A DNA stretch of 64,000 nt from Maniola hyperantus. Its lineage: Eukaryota; Arthropoda; Insecta; Lepidoptera; Nymphalidae. The stretch's first letter is position 1. Every line of letters begins with the position of its first letter. Shown piece after piece: positions 1 to 10,355 of the stretch. Location: contig NC_048563.1 of the NCBI RefSeq assembly GCF_902806685.2, forward strand, positions 3,687,098-3,751,097, given 5' to 3'. The position numbers were made by a program, and so were the translations under genes. Under the pieces are notes generated by a model, which saw only the letters and a list, made by a program, of their open reading frames with translations, was not told the DNA's origin and did no database searches.

Positions 1-9
1 GTTTTTTTT

Positions 10-316
10 CATCATCATCATGATCATCAACCCATTACCGGCCTACGACTGAGCACGGGTCTCCTCTCAGACTGAGAAAGGCTTAGCCATGGTCTATCAC
101 GCTGGCCCAGTGCGGATTGACAGACTGCACACACCTTTGAGAACATAAAGAACTCTCAGGATGTTCCTCACGATGTTTTCCTTCGCCGTTCAAGCAAGTG
201 ATACATTTTAAATTGTTTAAAAACACAAAACTCCTAAAAGTTAAATGTGCTTGCCCGGGATCGAACCCCCGACCGCTCGGAAAGGCGGCGGACATCTTAA
301 CGACTAGGCTATCATC
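10..316 (-). repeat. Metulj-like tRNA-derived SINE
   Basis: The element reads on the minus strand. It has a tRNA-like head with a B box (GGGGGTTCGATCCCGGGCA) at about 252-275, a body, and a tail of CATCATCAT on the plus strand. The same family recurs at 8850-9089, 19968-20022, 25909-26170, 27083-27380, 29701-30013, 36913-37132, 43917-44134, 44864-44937, 48887-49201, 51393-51473 and 62447-62553. This copy is diverged and has small deletions. Confidence 0.85.
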
Positions 317-539
317 GATATACAATATTTTTTAACGCCTACCAAAATAAAATAATAATGTTTTCGTTTTGCTACGTTGTTATGGTTATACCTACAGAAC
401 GCGACAGGTCGAGATAGCATTCGGGGTATGAGACGGTTGGACGGCCCGCTCACCCGCGTTATCCCGCACCAGGTTGGCGCGGGGCTGTGCGGGTGTGCGG
501 GGCGTCCCGTCCCTCCATCAGAATAATAAGAATGAAATC

Positions 540-564
540 ATCGTTGTCGTCGTCGTCGTCGTCT

Positions 565-662
<98 letters not shown>
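540..662. repeat. (GTC)n microsatellite
   Basis: About 120 bp of nearly pure GTC/GAC trinucleotide with a few interruptions near the left end. It gives poly-Val, poly-Ser or poly-Thr in open frames, which are not genes. Confidence 0.95.
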
Positions 663-763
663 CGCCGATTGCCATCTCGACCGATCGTAAGTACGCCGTG
701 CCGGTGGCGTGATGTGTTTAGTTTAGACAAAAATTCGTAATGACTAGTGACTGAGAGTGGTGG

Positions 764-950
764 TCTTCCAACGCTGCGCTTTCCAGTGCGAGGTCGCCAT
801 TCTAGCACCTTGGGACCCAAACCTCTATTGAATTTCCAAAATATGTGCCCTGTCCATTGCCGCTTCAGCTTCGCAACCCGTTGAGCTATGTCGGTTACTC
901 TGGTTCTCCTACGGACCTCCTTATTTCTGGTTTGATCACTAAAAAAAATA
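764..950 (-). mobile_element. RTE-like LINE fragment (end of reverse-transcriptase ORF)
   Basis: The minus strand encodes RVTDIAQRVAKLKRQWTGHI and, after a frame-preserving gap, GPKVLEWRPRTGKRSVGRPP. This is the C-terminal part of endonuclease/reverse-transcriptase polyproteins widespread in insect genomes. No catalytic domain is left. The same fragment lies at the equivalent place 3' of transporter B (10185-10355), so it was in place before the A/B duplication. Confidence 0.75.
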
Positions 951-957
951 TACAATT

Positions 958-1178
958 ACTACTAATGCCCGAGACATCGTTCGCGTGGATGTAAGTTTTT
1001 AAAAATCCCGTGGAAACTCCTTGGTTTTCCGGGATAAAAGTAACCTATGTGTTAATTCAGGGTATAATAATATATCTCCATTATAAATTTCAGTTAAGTC
1101 CAGTCAGTCCAGCAGTTTTTGTGTGAAAGAGTAACAAACATTCACACATACACATAAACTTACGCCTTTCATAATAAG
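958..1178 (-). mobile_element. Helitron-like non-autonomous fragment
   Basis: Reverse-oriented element that starts with a degenerate copy of the CTAATGCCCGCGACTTCGTCC end and runs to the cacacataaacttacgcc side. It abuts the stop codon of transporter A and may supply its 3' UTR. The copy beside transporter B is split at 10362-10415 and 12405-12530 by a later LINE insertion. Confidence 0.65.
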
Positions 1179-1185
1179 TGCGATG

Positions 1186-4081
1186 TTATATAATTAACGT
1201 ACTCGATTGTTCTTTACTTAATACTTCTTCGACATCGAAATTGTCCGTTTTAAAGAAGACCTCAATTTCTTGTAAGGTCTTACCCTTAGTCTCTGGCCAT
1301 TTAAACCATATGAAGCCCAGACACGCTGACATTATGGCAGCATTCAACAAAAATAATCCATGATAACCTATCGAGTTAACCAGAAATGGGAATAGAAATA
1401 TCGTTAAACTCAACAGTCCTATCAAAATTGTACCAGATATAGCAAAAATGTATAATTTTAATTCCAAAGGAAACATTTCACTCAGTATAGCTTCTAAAAC
1501 CGGATAGGGTCCAGCGTTTACTAAAATAAAATACGACGCTAACAAACTAACGTTAATCCAATTAAAGTAATTCTGGCCATTTTTGAAATAGAAGCAAGCA
1601 CTAAAGATAACTAACAAAGCATTCGCTGCAAAACCAGTAGAAAACAACAATGTACGCATCGATGTATATCTAATCGCAAAGCATGATATACACGATCCTA
1701 TAATAATAAAACCATCCACTATTAAAGTATAAATTAAAACGTCGGATGTTTCAGTAATATCTTGCAACATAACAGTAGCTAATGAAGTAAAAACTATTTT
1801 ACCACCCGCCGCATTATATACGTGGATAACACAACTCATAATTAAAAGCCCCCAAAAATATTTCCTTTTAAATGCCAGTAACAATCGTTTTAAAGTAGGC
1901 TTGCTGTTAGTTTCAATAACTTTTTTTAATTTACTACGCTCCATTTTGATTAACAATTCCAATTCTCTTTCCGAATTTGTTGTACAACCGTGCAGTTTTC
2001 GGAAAGACGTCTGACATTCCACAAATTTGCCTCTTGAAGCCAACCAATGCGGGCTTTCTACCCAAAAATACGGTAACAAAACTCCGGATAATGCTGGGAT
2101 TATTGAAATCAAAGTCACAGTTCTCCAGTGTAAAACAATACCAAGCGCATGAACCAAACTTGATCCGAACGCAGGAGCAACCGTAGTTACCATATTTAGA
2201 AACAACGCTCTTGTTTTTGGTGAAGTATACTCAGATGTTACAAATATATTTAACTTCCAAAGAGCACCAGCAGCAATCCCTCCGATAATTCTTGATAACA
2301 TGAACTGATACATTTCTCTGGCTTGATACAATATTATCCAGTTGACAACAATTAGTGCAGAGAAGATGATGAAGGCCCATCTTCTACCGAATTTGTTAGC
2401 AATGACGGCACCTACAGCGAATCCTATGATGTTCATTATGACCAAGGAGGAAGCTGAAATATATGAAGCACAAAGTAAATTTTAAATTCATAAATATTGT
2501 ATGTAGGCCAACTTGTGGCCCAAGGAAATAAAGAATTATAGAGTATTTTCTAATGAATTAAAAAAATCGCAACAAAATCAAAAGTCTTTAAAATCTTCTA
2601 AAGCGTAACGAACCCCTGTAAAAGGGAAAAACCCATTAAATGGAAAGATCCTAGATTTCTATGGTTTTTACGCAGTCATGAATATTCATCACATATTAGC
2701 ATAAAATTAACCTTGATATAAAATATAACGTATTTATTTTAAAATAAAATATACTTAATATTTTTTTGTTTTACTTGACAAGCCAAGAAAATTTATTTCC
2801 AGTAAAACATGTAAGTAGATAGGCGTTGTAGATAAGGAGGTATAAAAAGGAGACTGAAACTAAAAGACACACAGTCTATAAATATTATAATAATAACAAG
2901 CAAGTCCTGATACATTAAATGCTATTGGAGCTAGTACTCATATTTCGACCCTACGAAAAATTTATACATTGGTACACGTAAAACTTTAAGAAAAACTTGA
3001 ATTTTTCTGATAATATAAGGAAAGATCTGATTATAATATACTTAGAATTAGAAAACATTCAGGCTTAAACAAGGTGGGTTGTTGTCACCCACACTGTTCA
3101 ATATTTATACTTATAAATAGGCTACTTGACTCATATCTAATCATAAGTAATAAAACTATATTAACTAGTTTTTTTTAGGGTTCTGTACCTCAAAAGAAAA
3201 AAAACGGAACCCTTTGTTGTCTGTCTGTCTGTCCGTCTGTCTGTCTGTCAATCATGAAATTTGGCAGGTAGGTACTCGTAGGTCTTATAGCAGACATTAG
3301 GGGGGAAATCTAAAAACCGTGAATTTGTGGTTACATTACACAATAAAATTAAATTGTGGTCATAAACTATTAATTAGTATTTTCAATTTTCGAAGTAAAA
3401 TAACTATATCAAGTGGGGTATCATATGAAAGGTCTTCACTTGTACATTCTAAACCAGATTTTTATTTATTTTTATGCATCATAGTTTTTGAATTATCGTG
3501 CAAAATGTCGACAAATACGACTGTAGCACGGAACCCTCAGTGCGCGAGCCTGACTCGCACTTGGCCGATTTTTTACCAAGCCATTTTTTTACTAAGCATA
3601 AATGTTCATTATCATGCAGAACATTTCACGAGATAGTTTTATAAATAGCTACGTACCTACTCTAAATTCTAATAAAACACATAACATTGTTTTATCAATG
3701 GAATAGGTAAGCCCATCTGTGCGAAGCCGGGATAGGATAGCTAGTATCTTCTAAAAACCGGCTAAGTGCGAGTCAGGCTCGCACACTGAGGGTTCCGTAC
3801 TACAGTCGTATTTTTTCGACATTTTGCACGATAATTCAAAAACTTTGATGCATAAAAATAAATAAAAATCTGTTTTAGAATGTACAAGTGAAGACCTTTC
3901 ATATGATACCCCACTTGATATAGTCACTCTCTTGGAAAGTTGAAAATAATTTTTTTTGTGTGATCTAACCCTAAATTCGCGGTTTTCAGATTTTTCCCCA
4001 AATGTCAGCTATAAGATCTACCTACCTGCCAAATTTCATGATTCTAGGTCAACGGGAAGTACCCTGTAGGCTTCTTGACAG

Positions 4082-4112
<31 letters not shown>

Positions 4113-5988
4113 ACAAAGTGATCCTATAAGGGTTCCGTTTTTCCTTTTGAGATACGGAACCCTAAAAATTATACTTACTACATTGCGACAAGGCTGTCTC
4201 AGCGCGTGGCTAAAATCTGAACTAACGTTGCCGTCAAGTGCCCCCTTTATTCTTGTTTGAATATTCCAAGCCTTTATTCTCCAACAGCGCCCCCCTGTCA
4301 ATGTCATTCAATTGCCAAGATGAAATCGTACTTTTGACATGACAGTTGACACATAAAGTTAAAATGGCGAGTATCCCATTTTTGTACGCGTTATATAAAT
4401 GATTTGAGTTTAAACTTACCTATCAATGATATTTGTCCCTCGCTGAGGTCTATGCCCTCCTCCCTCTTCTGTAGGGAGGCGATCACGCAGGCTATCTGGC
4501 CGTAGACGATCCCATTGGAGAAAGATATCAGGTTCAATCCACCAAGCACAAACACCTGAAATGATATACTGAAGTAAGTTGAAGCTGTAATGAAAAGAAA
4601 TGAAATGCGAAAGTGTGTTTGTTTGTTGGTTTGTCCTTCAATCACGTCGCAACGGTGCAACGGATTGACGTGATTTTTGCATGGGTATAAATAAAAACCT
4701 GGAGAGTGACAAAGGCTACTTTCCATCCCGGAAAGTCAAAGAGTTCCCACGTGATTTTTAAAATACCTAAATCCACGCGGACGAAGTCGCGGGCATCATC
4801 TAGTAGGTACGGTACCTAATAAGTAATTACAGTGGAAACTCGATTAACCGGACTAATTGCTGTCGTTAGGGATTCGGATAATCGAATGTATGAAGAAAAG
4901 CGGGTTTTGTGCATATTATTATGTAGTTCACTATCTAAATTGCAGGTGTACAACAAAATTGAATCGGTATTTTTACTACCGGTTTCTCTTTTTAGGGTTC
5001 CGTACCTCAAAAGGAAAAACGGAACCCTTATAGGATCACTTTGTTGTCTGTCTGTCTGTCTGTCAAGAACAGGAACAGTCTACAGGGTACTTCCCGTTGA
5101 CCTAGAATCATGAAATTTGGCATGTAGGTAGGTCTTGTAGCTGACATTAGGGGAAAAATCTGAAAACCAAGAATTTGTGGTTACATCACACAAAAAAATT
5201 AAATTATGGTCATAAACTAATATTTAGGATTTTCAATTTTCGAGGTAAGATAACTATATCAAGTGGGGTATCATAATATTTTGAAAGGTCTTCACCTGTA
5301 CATTCTAAAACAGATTTTTATTTATTTTTATGCATCATAGTTTTTGAATTATCGTGCAAAATGTCGAAAAATACGACTGTAGTACGGAACCCTCGTTGCG
5401 CGAGCCTGACTCGCACTTGGCCGGATGGTAGGTAGCACAAGTAAAGTAAAAAATTCGAAAACCATGAATTTGTGGTTACATCATTAAAAAAAATTAAATT
5501 GTGGTCATGAACTTAAAAATTAGTATTTTCAATTTTCGAAGTAAGATAACTCTGCTATAAGACCTGCCTATATACCAAATTTCATAATTCTAGGTCAACG
5601 GGAAGTACCTTGTAGGTTTCTTGACAGACCGAAAGACAGACAGACAACAAAGTGATCCTTTAAGGGTTCCGTTTTTCCTTTTGAGGTACGGAACCCTAAA
5701 AATTGATAATTATTAAAGGTATTGGGATAACAATTATTAAGATACTAGCGATACTAGCTTCGCCCGCGTGGATTTAGGTATTTAAAAATCCCGTGGGAAC
5801 TTTTGATTTTCCAGGACAAAATGAAAATGAAAATTAGTATTTGGGCTTTCGGGAAAAATTGAGAAGTGTTCCAGATTTTAGAAAATTCCACCCCTCACCG
5901 ATTTTCAAAAATTCCACTCGAACAAAGCCGGGCGGATCAGCTCGCGAAAAATAAATAAACAATTGACAGAACATACCTTTTGAAACAT
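1186..5988 (-). CDS. MFS sugar transporter, Tret1-like (cluster copy A)
   Basis: Predicted multi-pass plasma-membrane facilitator of the sugar-porter family; by homology it would carry trehalose or another sugar, but the substrate cannot be read from sequence. Coding exons are 5977-5988 (MFQK, then gtatgt), 4420-4555 and 1186-2453. Donors and acceptors are canonical and the phases join (AAG|GTG; G|CT gives Ala50). The protein has 471 residues. Exon 2 supplies the first membrane segment. Exon 3 holds N69-K-F-G-R-R74, VESP at 181-184 (end of TM6) and PETKG at 436-440. The family usually has Asp where N69 stands; copies C and D keep it. The intron between exons 2 and 3 carries two GGGTTCC elements in opposite orientation. 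The 5' UTR is unresolved. Confidence 0.93.
2454..3172 (-). other. intron sequence of copy A without recognisable features
   Basis: AT-rich intron between exons 2 and 3 of transporter A. I see no conserved ORF, tRNA or repeat terminus here apart from short A/T runs. Confidence 0.6.
3173..3573 (+). mobile_element. GGGTTCCGTA-type dispersed element
   Basis: Starts with (T)AGGGTTCTGTACCTC, has a (GTCT)n run near its left end, and finishes with GTGCGCGAGCCTGACTCGCA followed by CTTGGCCG. The family is non-coding, about 400-480 bp, and present many times in this window. Its ORFs (DRQTDRQ or VCLSVCLSV) are products of the tetranucleotide run. The class is not certain. Confidence 0.8.
3755..4168 (-). 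mobile_element. GGGTTCCGTA-type dispersed element, inverted partner
   Basis: Complete copy of the same family as the element at 3173-3573, in opposite orientation and 180 bp away. The two form an inverted pair with roughly 400-bp arms in the intron of transporter A, able to fold into a long RNA hairpin in the pre-mRNA. Confidence 0.8.
4180..4320 (+). mobile_element. truncated CAGTGCGACA mariner-type MITE
   Basis: Related to the complete element at 6490-6658. It keeps the TTGCGACAAGG side and the CAACAGCGCCCCCCTGTCAA core but lacks an intact right inverted repeat. Confidence 0.6.
4595..4804 (+). mobile_element. Helitron-like non-autonomous element
   Basis: Begins near TGCGAAAGTGTGTTTG and ends in GGACGAAGTCGCGGGCATCA followed by TCTAG, the 3' hairpin plus CTAG typical of Helitrons. 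Same subfamily (some partial) at 7440-7660 (-), 18432-18645 (-), 25534-25705 (-), 29262-29464 (+), 34130-34349 (+), 38918-39138 (-), 39717-39925 (+), 54160-54370 (+) and 57680-57910 (+). Confidence 0.7.
4992..5426 (+). mobile_element. GGGTTCCGTA-type dispersed element
   Basis: Near full-length copy from AGGGTTCCGTACCTC to CGCACTTGGCCGG, with a short (GTCT)n run. It lies in the first intron of transporter A. Confidence 0.8.
5445..5702. mobile_element. chimeric GGGTTCCGTA-type element (two half copies)
   Basis: The left part (to about 5550) matches the middle of the element in plus orientation. The right part (about 5552-5702) is the other half in minus orientation ending in ACGGAACCCTAAAAA. 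The join suggests an inversion or recombination between neighbouring copies. Confidence 0.55.
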
Positions 5989-6489
5989 TTTTTGTCCTCT
6001 TCCTTCTTGTTTATATAGAAATTAGAATTCCTGTGTAATATATTTTATACACAAAAAGTAAGTAAAGTACAAAAGTATATTTTTTGTAAATATAATTTTT
6101 TTTTTTAGTCTAAGTTTTTCTGTATGTATAATTGTATAATATACTATATATAGTCTGTAATTAAGAATATTAAAACTCTAGTATAGATAAAAATATATAC
6201 TGTAAGTACTTATTATATTAAGTACGTATAAATTATCAAACAATATAAACCACTGTTACGCACAAAGTTTGTTACTGAACTGTACAATTAATAAAACTAT
6301 AGTACAAAATAAATACATACATGATCTTGTAGTATTAAATTTTTTGATTAAAATTCTGCTTAATAATTACAATTATGAATTCCCCATAAATTTTTTTGCT
6401 TAAATATTTTTAAGTAACTTCTTGGGTAGTACCTTCGAGAAAGGCAAAGATCGTAGTATACAGCCTGCTAAATCGTAAATAACTATCTA

Positions 6490-6658
6490 CAGTGCGACAA
6501 GGCTATCTTGGCGCGTGGCGAAAATCGGAACTAACGTTGCCATCAAGACGTGTCCCCTTTGTTAGTGTTTGAATATTCCAAGCCTTTGTTCTCCAACAGC
6601 GCCCCCCTGTCAATGTTATTCAAATGCCAAGAGAGCCATGTCGCACTGTATTTCTTAT
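6490..6658. mobile_element. MITE with CAGTGCGACA inverted repeats and TA target duplication
   Basis: The termini CAGTGCGACA and TGTCGCACTG are exact inverted repeats and TA stands on both sides, the target preference of Tc1/mariner elements. The interior has no ORF. Relatives lie at 4180-4320 (partial) and 41481-41787 (interrupted). Confidence 0.75.
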
Positions 6659-6892
6659 GCAGTGTTTCCTAGTTTATATAGCCTTTTCAGTCGTTTATAT
6701 TTATTAGGGTTCCCCCAAAGGGGAAAAGGAAGCCTTATAGGATTACTTCGTTGTCAGTATCTGTCAAAACACGTCAAGGAAATGTAAGCGCACTTATAAA
6801 AATTAATTATCTCTGACAGACGTCACGTGATGTGTTGCATCACCATCTTGAATCGATTGGTATAAAAGCGAGTATTTGATGATTCTTAAGGC

Positions 6893-7211
6893 GTGCGTCT
6901 TCGCCGGCGAAGACGAGGTCCCCGATTTCTAACGTCACCCGGACGTGGGCTCACGCCACGGCCTCGGGGGCGTACGGACTAACCAACAAAACCGACAACT
7001 CCACCCATCCCAACGTCATCCTAAGCCTTGGTCCGAGCCTCACAGGAGGCGCCCTTAGGAGGATGTTGCCCCCCGACCTCTCGAATTATTTCTTCGAGCC
7101 CTAGGGCTCACCCCCAGGCGGAGCTTCGCGCTCGCCAACCCCCCCCGGTGACGCTGTAGCGGCCAGTAGGGCCTACGCAGCATAGTCAATCCGAAAAAAC
7201 ACACACAAAAA
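6893..7211 (+). mobile_element. GC-rich retroposed element with 12-bp target duplication
   Basis: A 319-bp GC-rich segment that finishes in a CACACACAAAAA tail and is flanked by direct repeats GATTCTTAAGGC at 6881-6892 and 7212-7223. A tail plus a long, exact target duplication indicates retroposition by a LINE machinery. Its right half matches the element at 50728-50916. No ORF of note. Confidence 0.75.
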
Positions 7212-7693
7212 GATTCTTAAGGCAGTCCGTGTTCAACCACAGACTCATTCGACTATTAAACGCTTTTGTGTTTAGGTCGCATTTCTGATTGAGTGGTTTC
7301 AATAGCATGTGCCCTAATCAAGTTAATATTGCAGTAAGGTTATTATGAAAGGCAAAATTCTCGATATACCGCTGTGTGTCGTGGTTAATATTTAACTTCA
7401 CTTCTGGTATGTTTATAGAAATCTTATCGGTTTTGATAATGTCTTACCAGCTAATGCCCGCGACTTCATCCGCGTGAAAATTGGGTTTTTTAAAATATCC
7501 CGTAGGAACTCTTTGATTTTCCGGGATAAAAAGTAGCCAAAGCCAAAGTAAATGTCACTCTCCAGGTCTCTATCTATACCCATGCAAAAAATCACCGTTG
7601 CGACGTGATTGAAGGACAAACCAACAAACAAACACACTTTCGCATTTATAATAATACTGATAGCACAAGTAAAGGGACAGTCCGAAAATCGTG

Positions 7694-7768
7694 AAAACCG
7701 GCCAAGTGCGAATCGATCGTAGAAACCCTCAGTGCGCGAGTCTGATCCGAACTTGGCCGGTTTTTCTT
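7694..7768. mobile_element. miniature palindromic GGGTTCC derivative
   Basis: Only about 75 bp, bounded by AAAACCGGCCAAGTGCGA on the left and its near inverse (GAACTTGGCCGGTTTTT) on the right. It looks like two outer ends of the larger family joined by deletion of the middle. Confidence 0.5.
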
Positions 7769-7971
7769 TGTCTCCATTAAGTTAAAAGTAGGTCAAGTCC
7801 AGGTATACTAGTTTAATGTCTATACCTAATCATTAATGTTTATTTATTATTGTTTTAATTATTATTATTATTAATTATTGTATATTATTATTGAGTTACA
7901 GACTTGAGAGATTAAAATGAAAAATCTCAACAGATATAGGTAGGTACATACTAGAAAAATATTTAATCTTC

Positions 7972-8193
7972 TTCTAAATATATAAAAGGAAAAGATGACT
8001 GACCTGACTGACTGATCTATCAACGCACAGCTCAAACTATTGGACGGATCGGGCTGAAATTTGGCATGCAGACAGCTATTATGACGTAGACATCCGCTAA
8101 GAAAGGATTTTCGAAAATTTAACCCCTAAGGGGGTAAAATAGGGGTTCGAAATTTGTGTAGTCCACGCGTACGAATCCGCGATCTTAAACTAG
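7972..8193 (+). mobile_element. Helitron-like element, TCTAAATATATAAAA subfamily
   Basis: Begins TCTAAATATATAAAAGGAAA, has a TGAC repeat, and ends in CTAG. Other copies at 15394-15605 (-), 16332-16505 (+, truncated), 16897-17121 (+), 24538-24783 (-, with a long (GTCA)n), 30338-30537 (+), 34561-34808 (+), 39137-39334 (+), 43653-43867 (-), 47034-47320 (-, with poly-C) and 57912-58138 (+). Confidence 0.75.
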
Positions 8194-8414
8194 TTAATGA
8201 ATAAAATAACTCTTCACGGTACAGTGTTCGTAAAATAGATATAATATTTTATTATTATGTTAATATGCCTATCAAATTATAAAAAATGGAACAAATACAT
8301 ATTTTAGGAAAATTAGTTATTTTCCGCCAATAATAGAATTTAGGTACCTACGTATTACAAAAATACGTTTTGTTACAAATGGTTTCTGCTGGGCCTGGTC
8401 GCTTCTCAGAATAA

Positions 8415-8848
8415 AAACCGGCCAAGTGCGTGTCAGGCTCGCGCAACGAGGGTTCCGTACTGCAGTCGTATTTTTTCGACATTTTGCACGATAATTCAAA
8501 AACTATGATGCATAAAAATAAATAAAAAACTGTTTTAGAATGTACAGGTGGAGACCTTTTATATGATACCCCACTTCATATAGTTCTCTTACTTCGAAAA
8601 TTGAAAATACTAATTATTAGTTCATGACCACAATTTAGTTTTTTTTGTGTGATGTAACCACAAATTCACGGTCTTCAGATTTTTCCCCAAATACCAGCTA
8701 CAAGACCTACCTACCTGCCAAATTTCATGATTCTAGGTCAACGGGAAGTACCTTGTAGGTTTCTTGACAGACCGACAGACAGACAGACAGACAACAAAGT
8801 GATCCTATAAGGGTTCCGTTTTTCCTTTTGGGGTACGGAACCCTAAAA
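8415..8848 (-). mobile_element. GGGTTCCGTA-type dispersed element
   Basis: Near full-length copy in minus orientation, ending ACGGAACCCTAAAAA directly against a SINE that starts at about 8850. Confidence 0.8.
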
Positions 8849-8849
8849 A

Positions 8850-9089
8850 GGGCTTAGGCCATTGTCCACCACGCTGGTCAAGTGCGGATTGGCAGATTTC
8901 ACACACCTTGGAGAACATTATGCAGTACTCTCAGGCAAGCAGGGTTCCTCACGATGTTTTCCTTCACCGTTAAAGCAAGTGATATTTAATTGTTTTAAAA
9001 ACATTCACAACTCCGAAAAGTTAGAGGGCCCGGGATCGAACCCCCGACCTTTCGAAGGCGGACGTCTTAAACGACTAGGTTATCACCAC
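8850..9089 (-). repeat. Metulj-like SINE, tail truncated
   Basis: Minus-orientation SINE with the B-box-like GGGGGTTCGATCCCGGG at about 9030-9046. The GAT tail is replaced by the adjoining GGGTTCC element. Confidence 0.8.
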
Positions 9090-9174
9090 AAAACGATATT
9101 TTTTTAACGCCTACCAAAAAATAATAATTATGTTTTCGTTATGCTACACTGTTAGAAGTTAGAAGTTATAATCT

Positions 9175-9754
9175 GACGACCTCCCTGGTAAGCGCACTGG
9201 TTCGATTCCCGGCAGGTGTTTGGAATTTTATAATTTCTAAATAGGTATCTGTTGCGACTTGCGAGGCTTCAGTCGTGGCTAGTTACCACGCTACCGGCAA
9301 AGCCGTGCCGCCAAGCGATGTAGCGTTCTTGTACGATGCCGTGTAGAAACCAAAGGGACATGGGTTTATTAAAAACTGCCATACCCCTTCCAGGTTAGCC
9401 TTCTTTCATCATCATCATCTCTTACTCAGAGGCGTCTTTACCTATGGTGCAGGGTGTGCGGCGCACACGGGCGCCAGGACGCCCTCTAATGCGACACCTC
9501 CAAAGATGCGTCGATGCCGGCGCTCTCAAAGACCCTGCGCTTGTGTTATGGCCGAGGCCGTCATCATTTAAAATTGCACCATTTGCATCCGAATTTCCGT
9601 TTGAAAATATAACTGTTAGTATTCCATTTTGACCCTGCTCCTACTAGACTAGAGGGCGCCAGGGTACTGGTTGCACACGGGCGCCACAAGGGCTAGAGAC
9701 GCCTCTGCTCTTACTGTATCATTACTTTCCACCAGGTGAGATTGCAGTCAAGAT
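9175..9754 (+). repeat. tRNA-derived SINE (GACGACCTCCCTGG family) interrupted by a hAT MITE
   Basis: The head GACGACCTCCCTGG and a B box (GGTTCGATTCC) are followed by the family body (CCGGCAAAGCCGTGCCGCCA). The 3' part CACCAGGTGAGATTGCAGTC resumes after the inserted element at 9427-9707. Better preserved copies are at 37613-37947 (-), 38225-38560 (+), 40152-40473 (-), 43255-43396 (-, partial) and 52766-53105 (+). Confidence 0.75.
9427..9707. mobile_element. non-autonomous hAT element with 8-bp target duplication
   Basis: The termini CAGAGGCGTC and GACGCCTCTG are exact inverted repeats. Direct repeats CTCTTACT lie at 9419-9426 and 9708-9715. An 8-bp target duplication with CAG-type ends is diagnostic of the hAT superfamily. 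At 281 bp and without a transposase it is a MITE-like derivative, inserted in a SINE. Confidence 0.85.
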
Positions 9755-9916
9755 TAAAAAAAAATAGCTAGCGTGGTAAACTATGGGCACATCCTTGGAC
9801 CAGCGCTCAATGATAAGTGGGCGATAGGCTGATCATGATGATGGTGATGATGACTATCCCCTCGTTGTCGGTCAATCATCATCATTATTATTACTAACCG
9901 ATAGAGTCTATATATA

Positions 9917-9977
9917 GAAGACCTATGCCAGCAGTGGATGTCTATCGGATAGACATCCACTGCTGGCATAGGTCTTC
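9917..9977. repeat. 61-bp palindrome
   Basis: Two 30-nt arms that are exact inverted complements around a single central base (TATC-G-GATA). Such an arrangement extrudes readily into a cruciform. The arm resembles the tail motif (ATGCCAGCAGTGGATGTC) of a common lepidopteran retroelement. Confidence 0.9.
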
Positions 9978-9988
9978 CACACACAATA

Positions 9989-10355
9989 TCACGTAGGTAT
10001 GAAAGAAGTGAGTGGAAGATGAAGACATGTTGTGCAGACCCCACAAAGCGTGGGATAAGGTAAGGAAGAAGAAGAAGGGGGTAAGGATTTCCAGAGGAGG
10101 GACTTCACGGTCTTGCTCGCCTGACTCCAGTCCAGCGGCTCCTTGCGACTCGTTTGATGTCGTCTGTCCGTGTCCACCTAGTGGCGGGGTCTTCCAACGA
10201 TGCGCTTTCCAGTGCGGGGACCCAAACGTCTATGAATTTTCAAACTATGTGCCCTGTCCATTGCCACTTCAGCTTTGCAACCCGTTGAGCTATGTCGGTT
10301 ACTCTGGTTCTACTACGGACCTCCTCATTTCTGATTTGATCATGAAAAAATATAC
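9989..10355 (-). mobile_element. RTE-like LINE fragment (end of reverse-transcriptase ORF)
   Basis: The minus strand from about 10355 encodes RTRVTDIAQRVAKLKWQWTG, then frameshifted matches around a DDIKR motif at about 10150, and a degenerate tail. It is homologous to the fragment at 764-950 and lies at the same position 3' of transporter B. Confidence 0.7.

Noticed and set aside
474..740. Open frames of poly-Val, poly-Ser or poly-Thr
   Set aside because: They come only from the GTC trinucleotide repeat and have no flanking coding signal.
1977..2186. Plus-strand frames inside the transporter exons
   Set aside because: They are antisense shadows repeated in each paralogue.
4044..4307. Frames with DRQTDRQTDRQ or VCLSVCLSV near GGGTTCC elements
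   Set aside because: They are translations of the (GTCT)n/(GACA)n run in the dispersed element and recur wherever it occurs.
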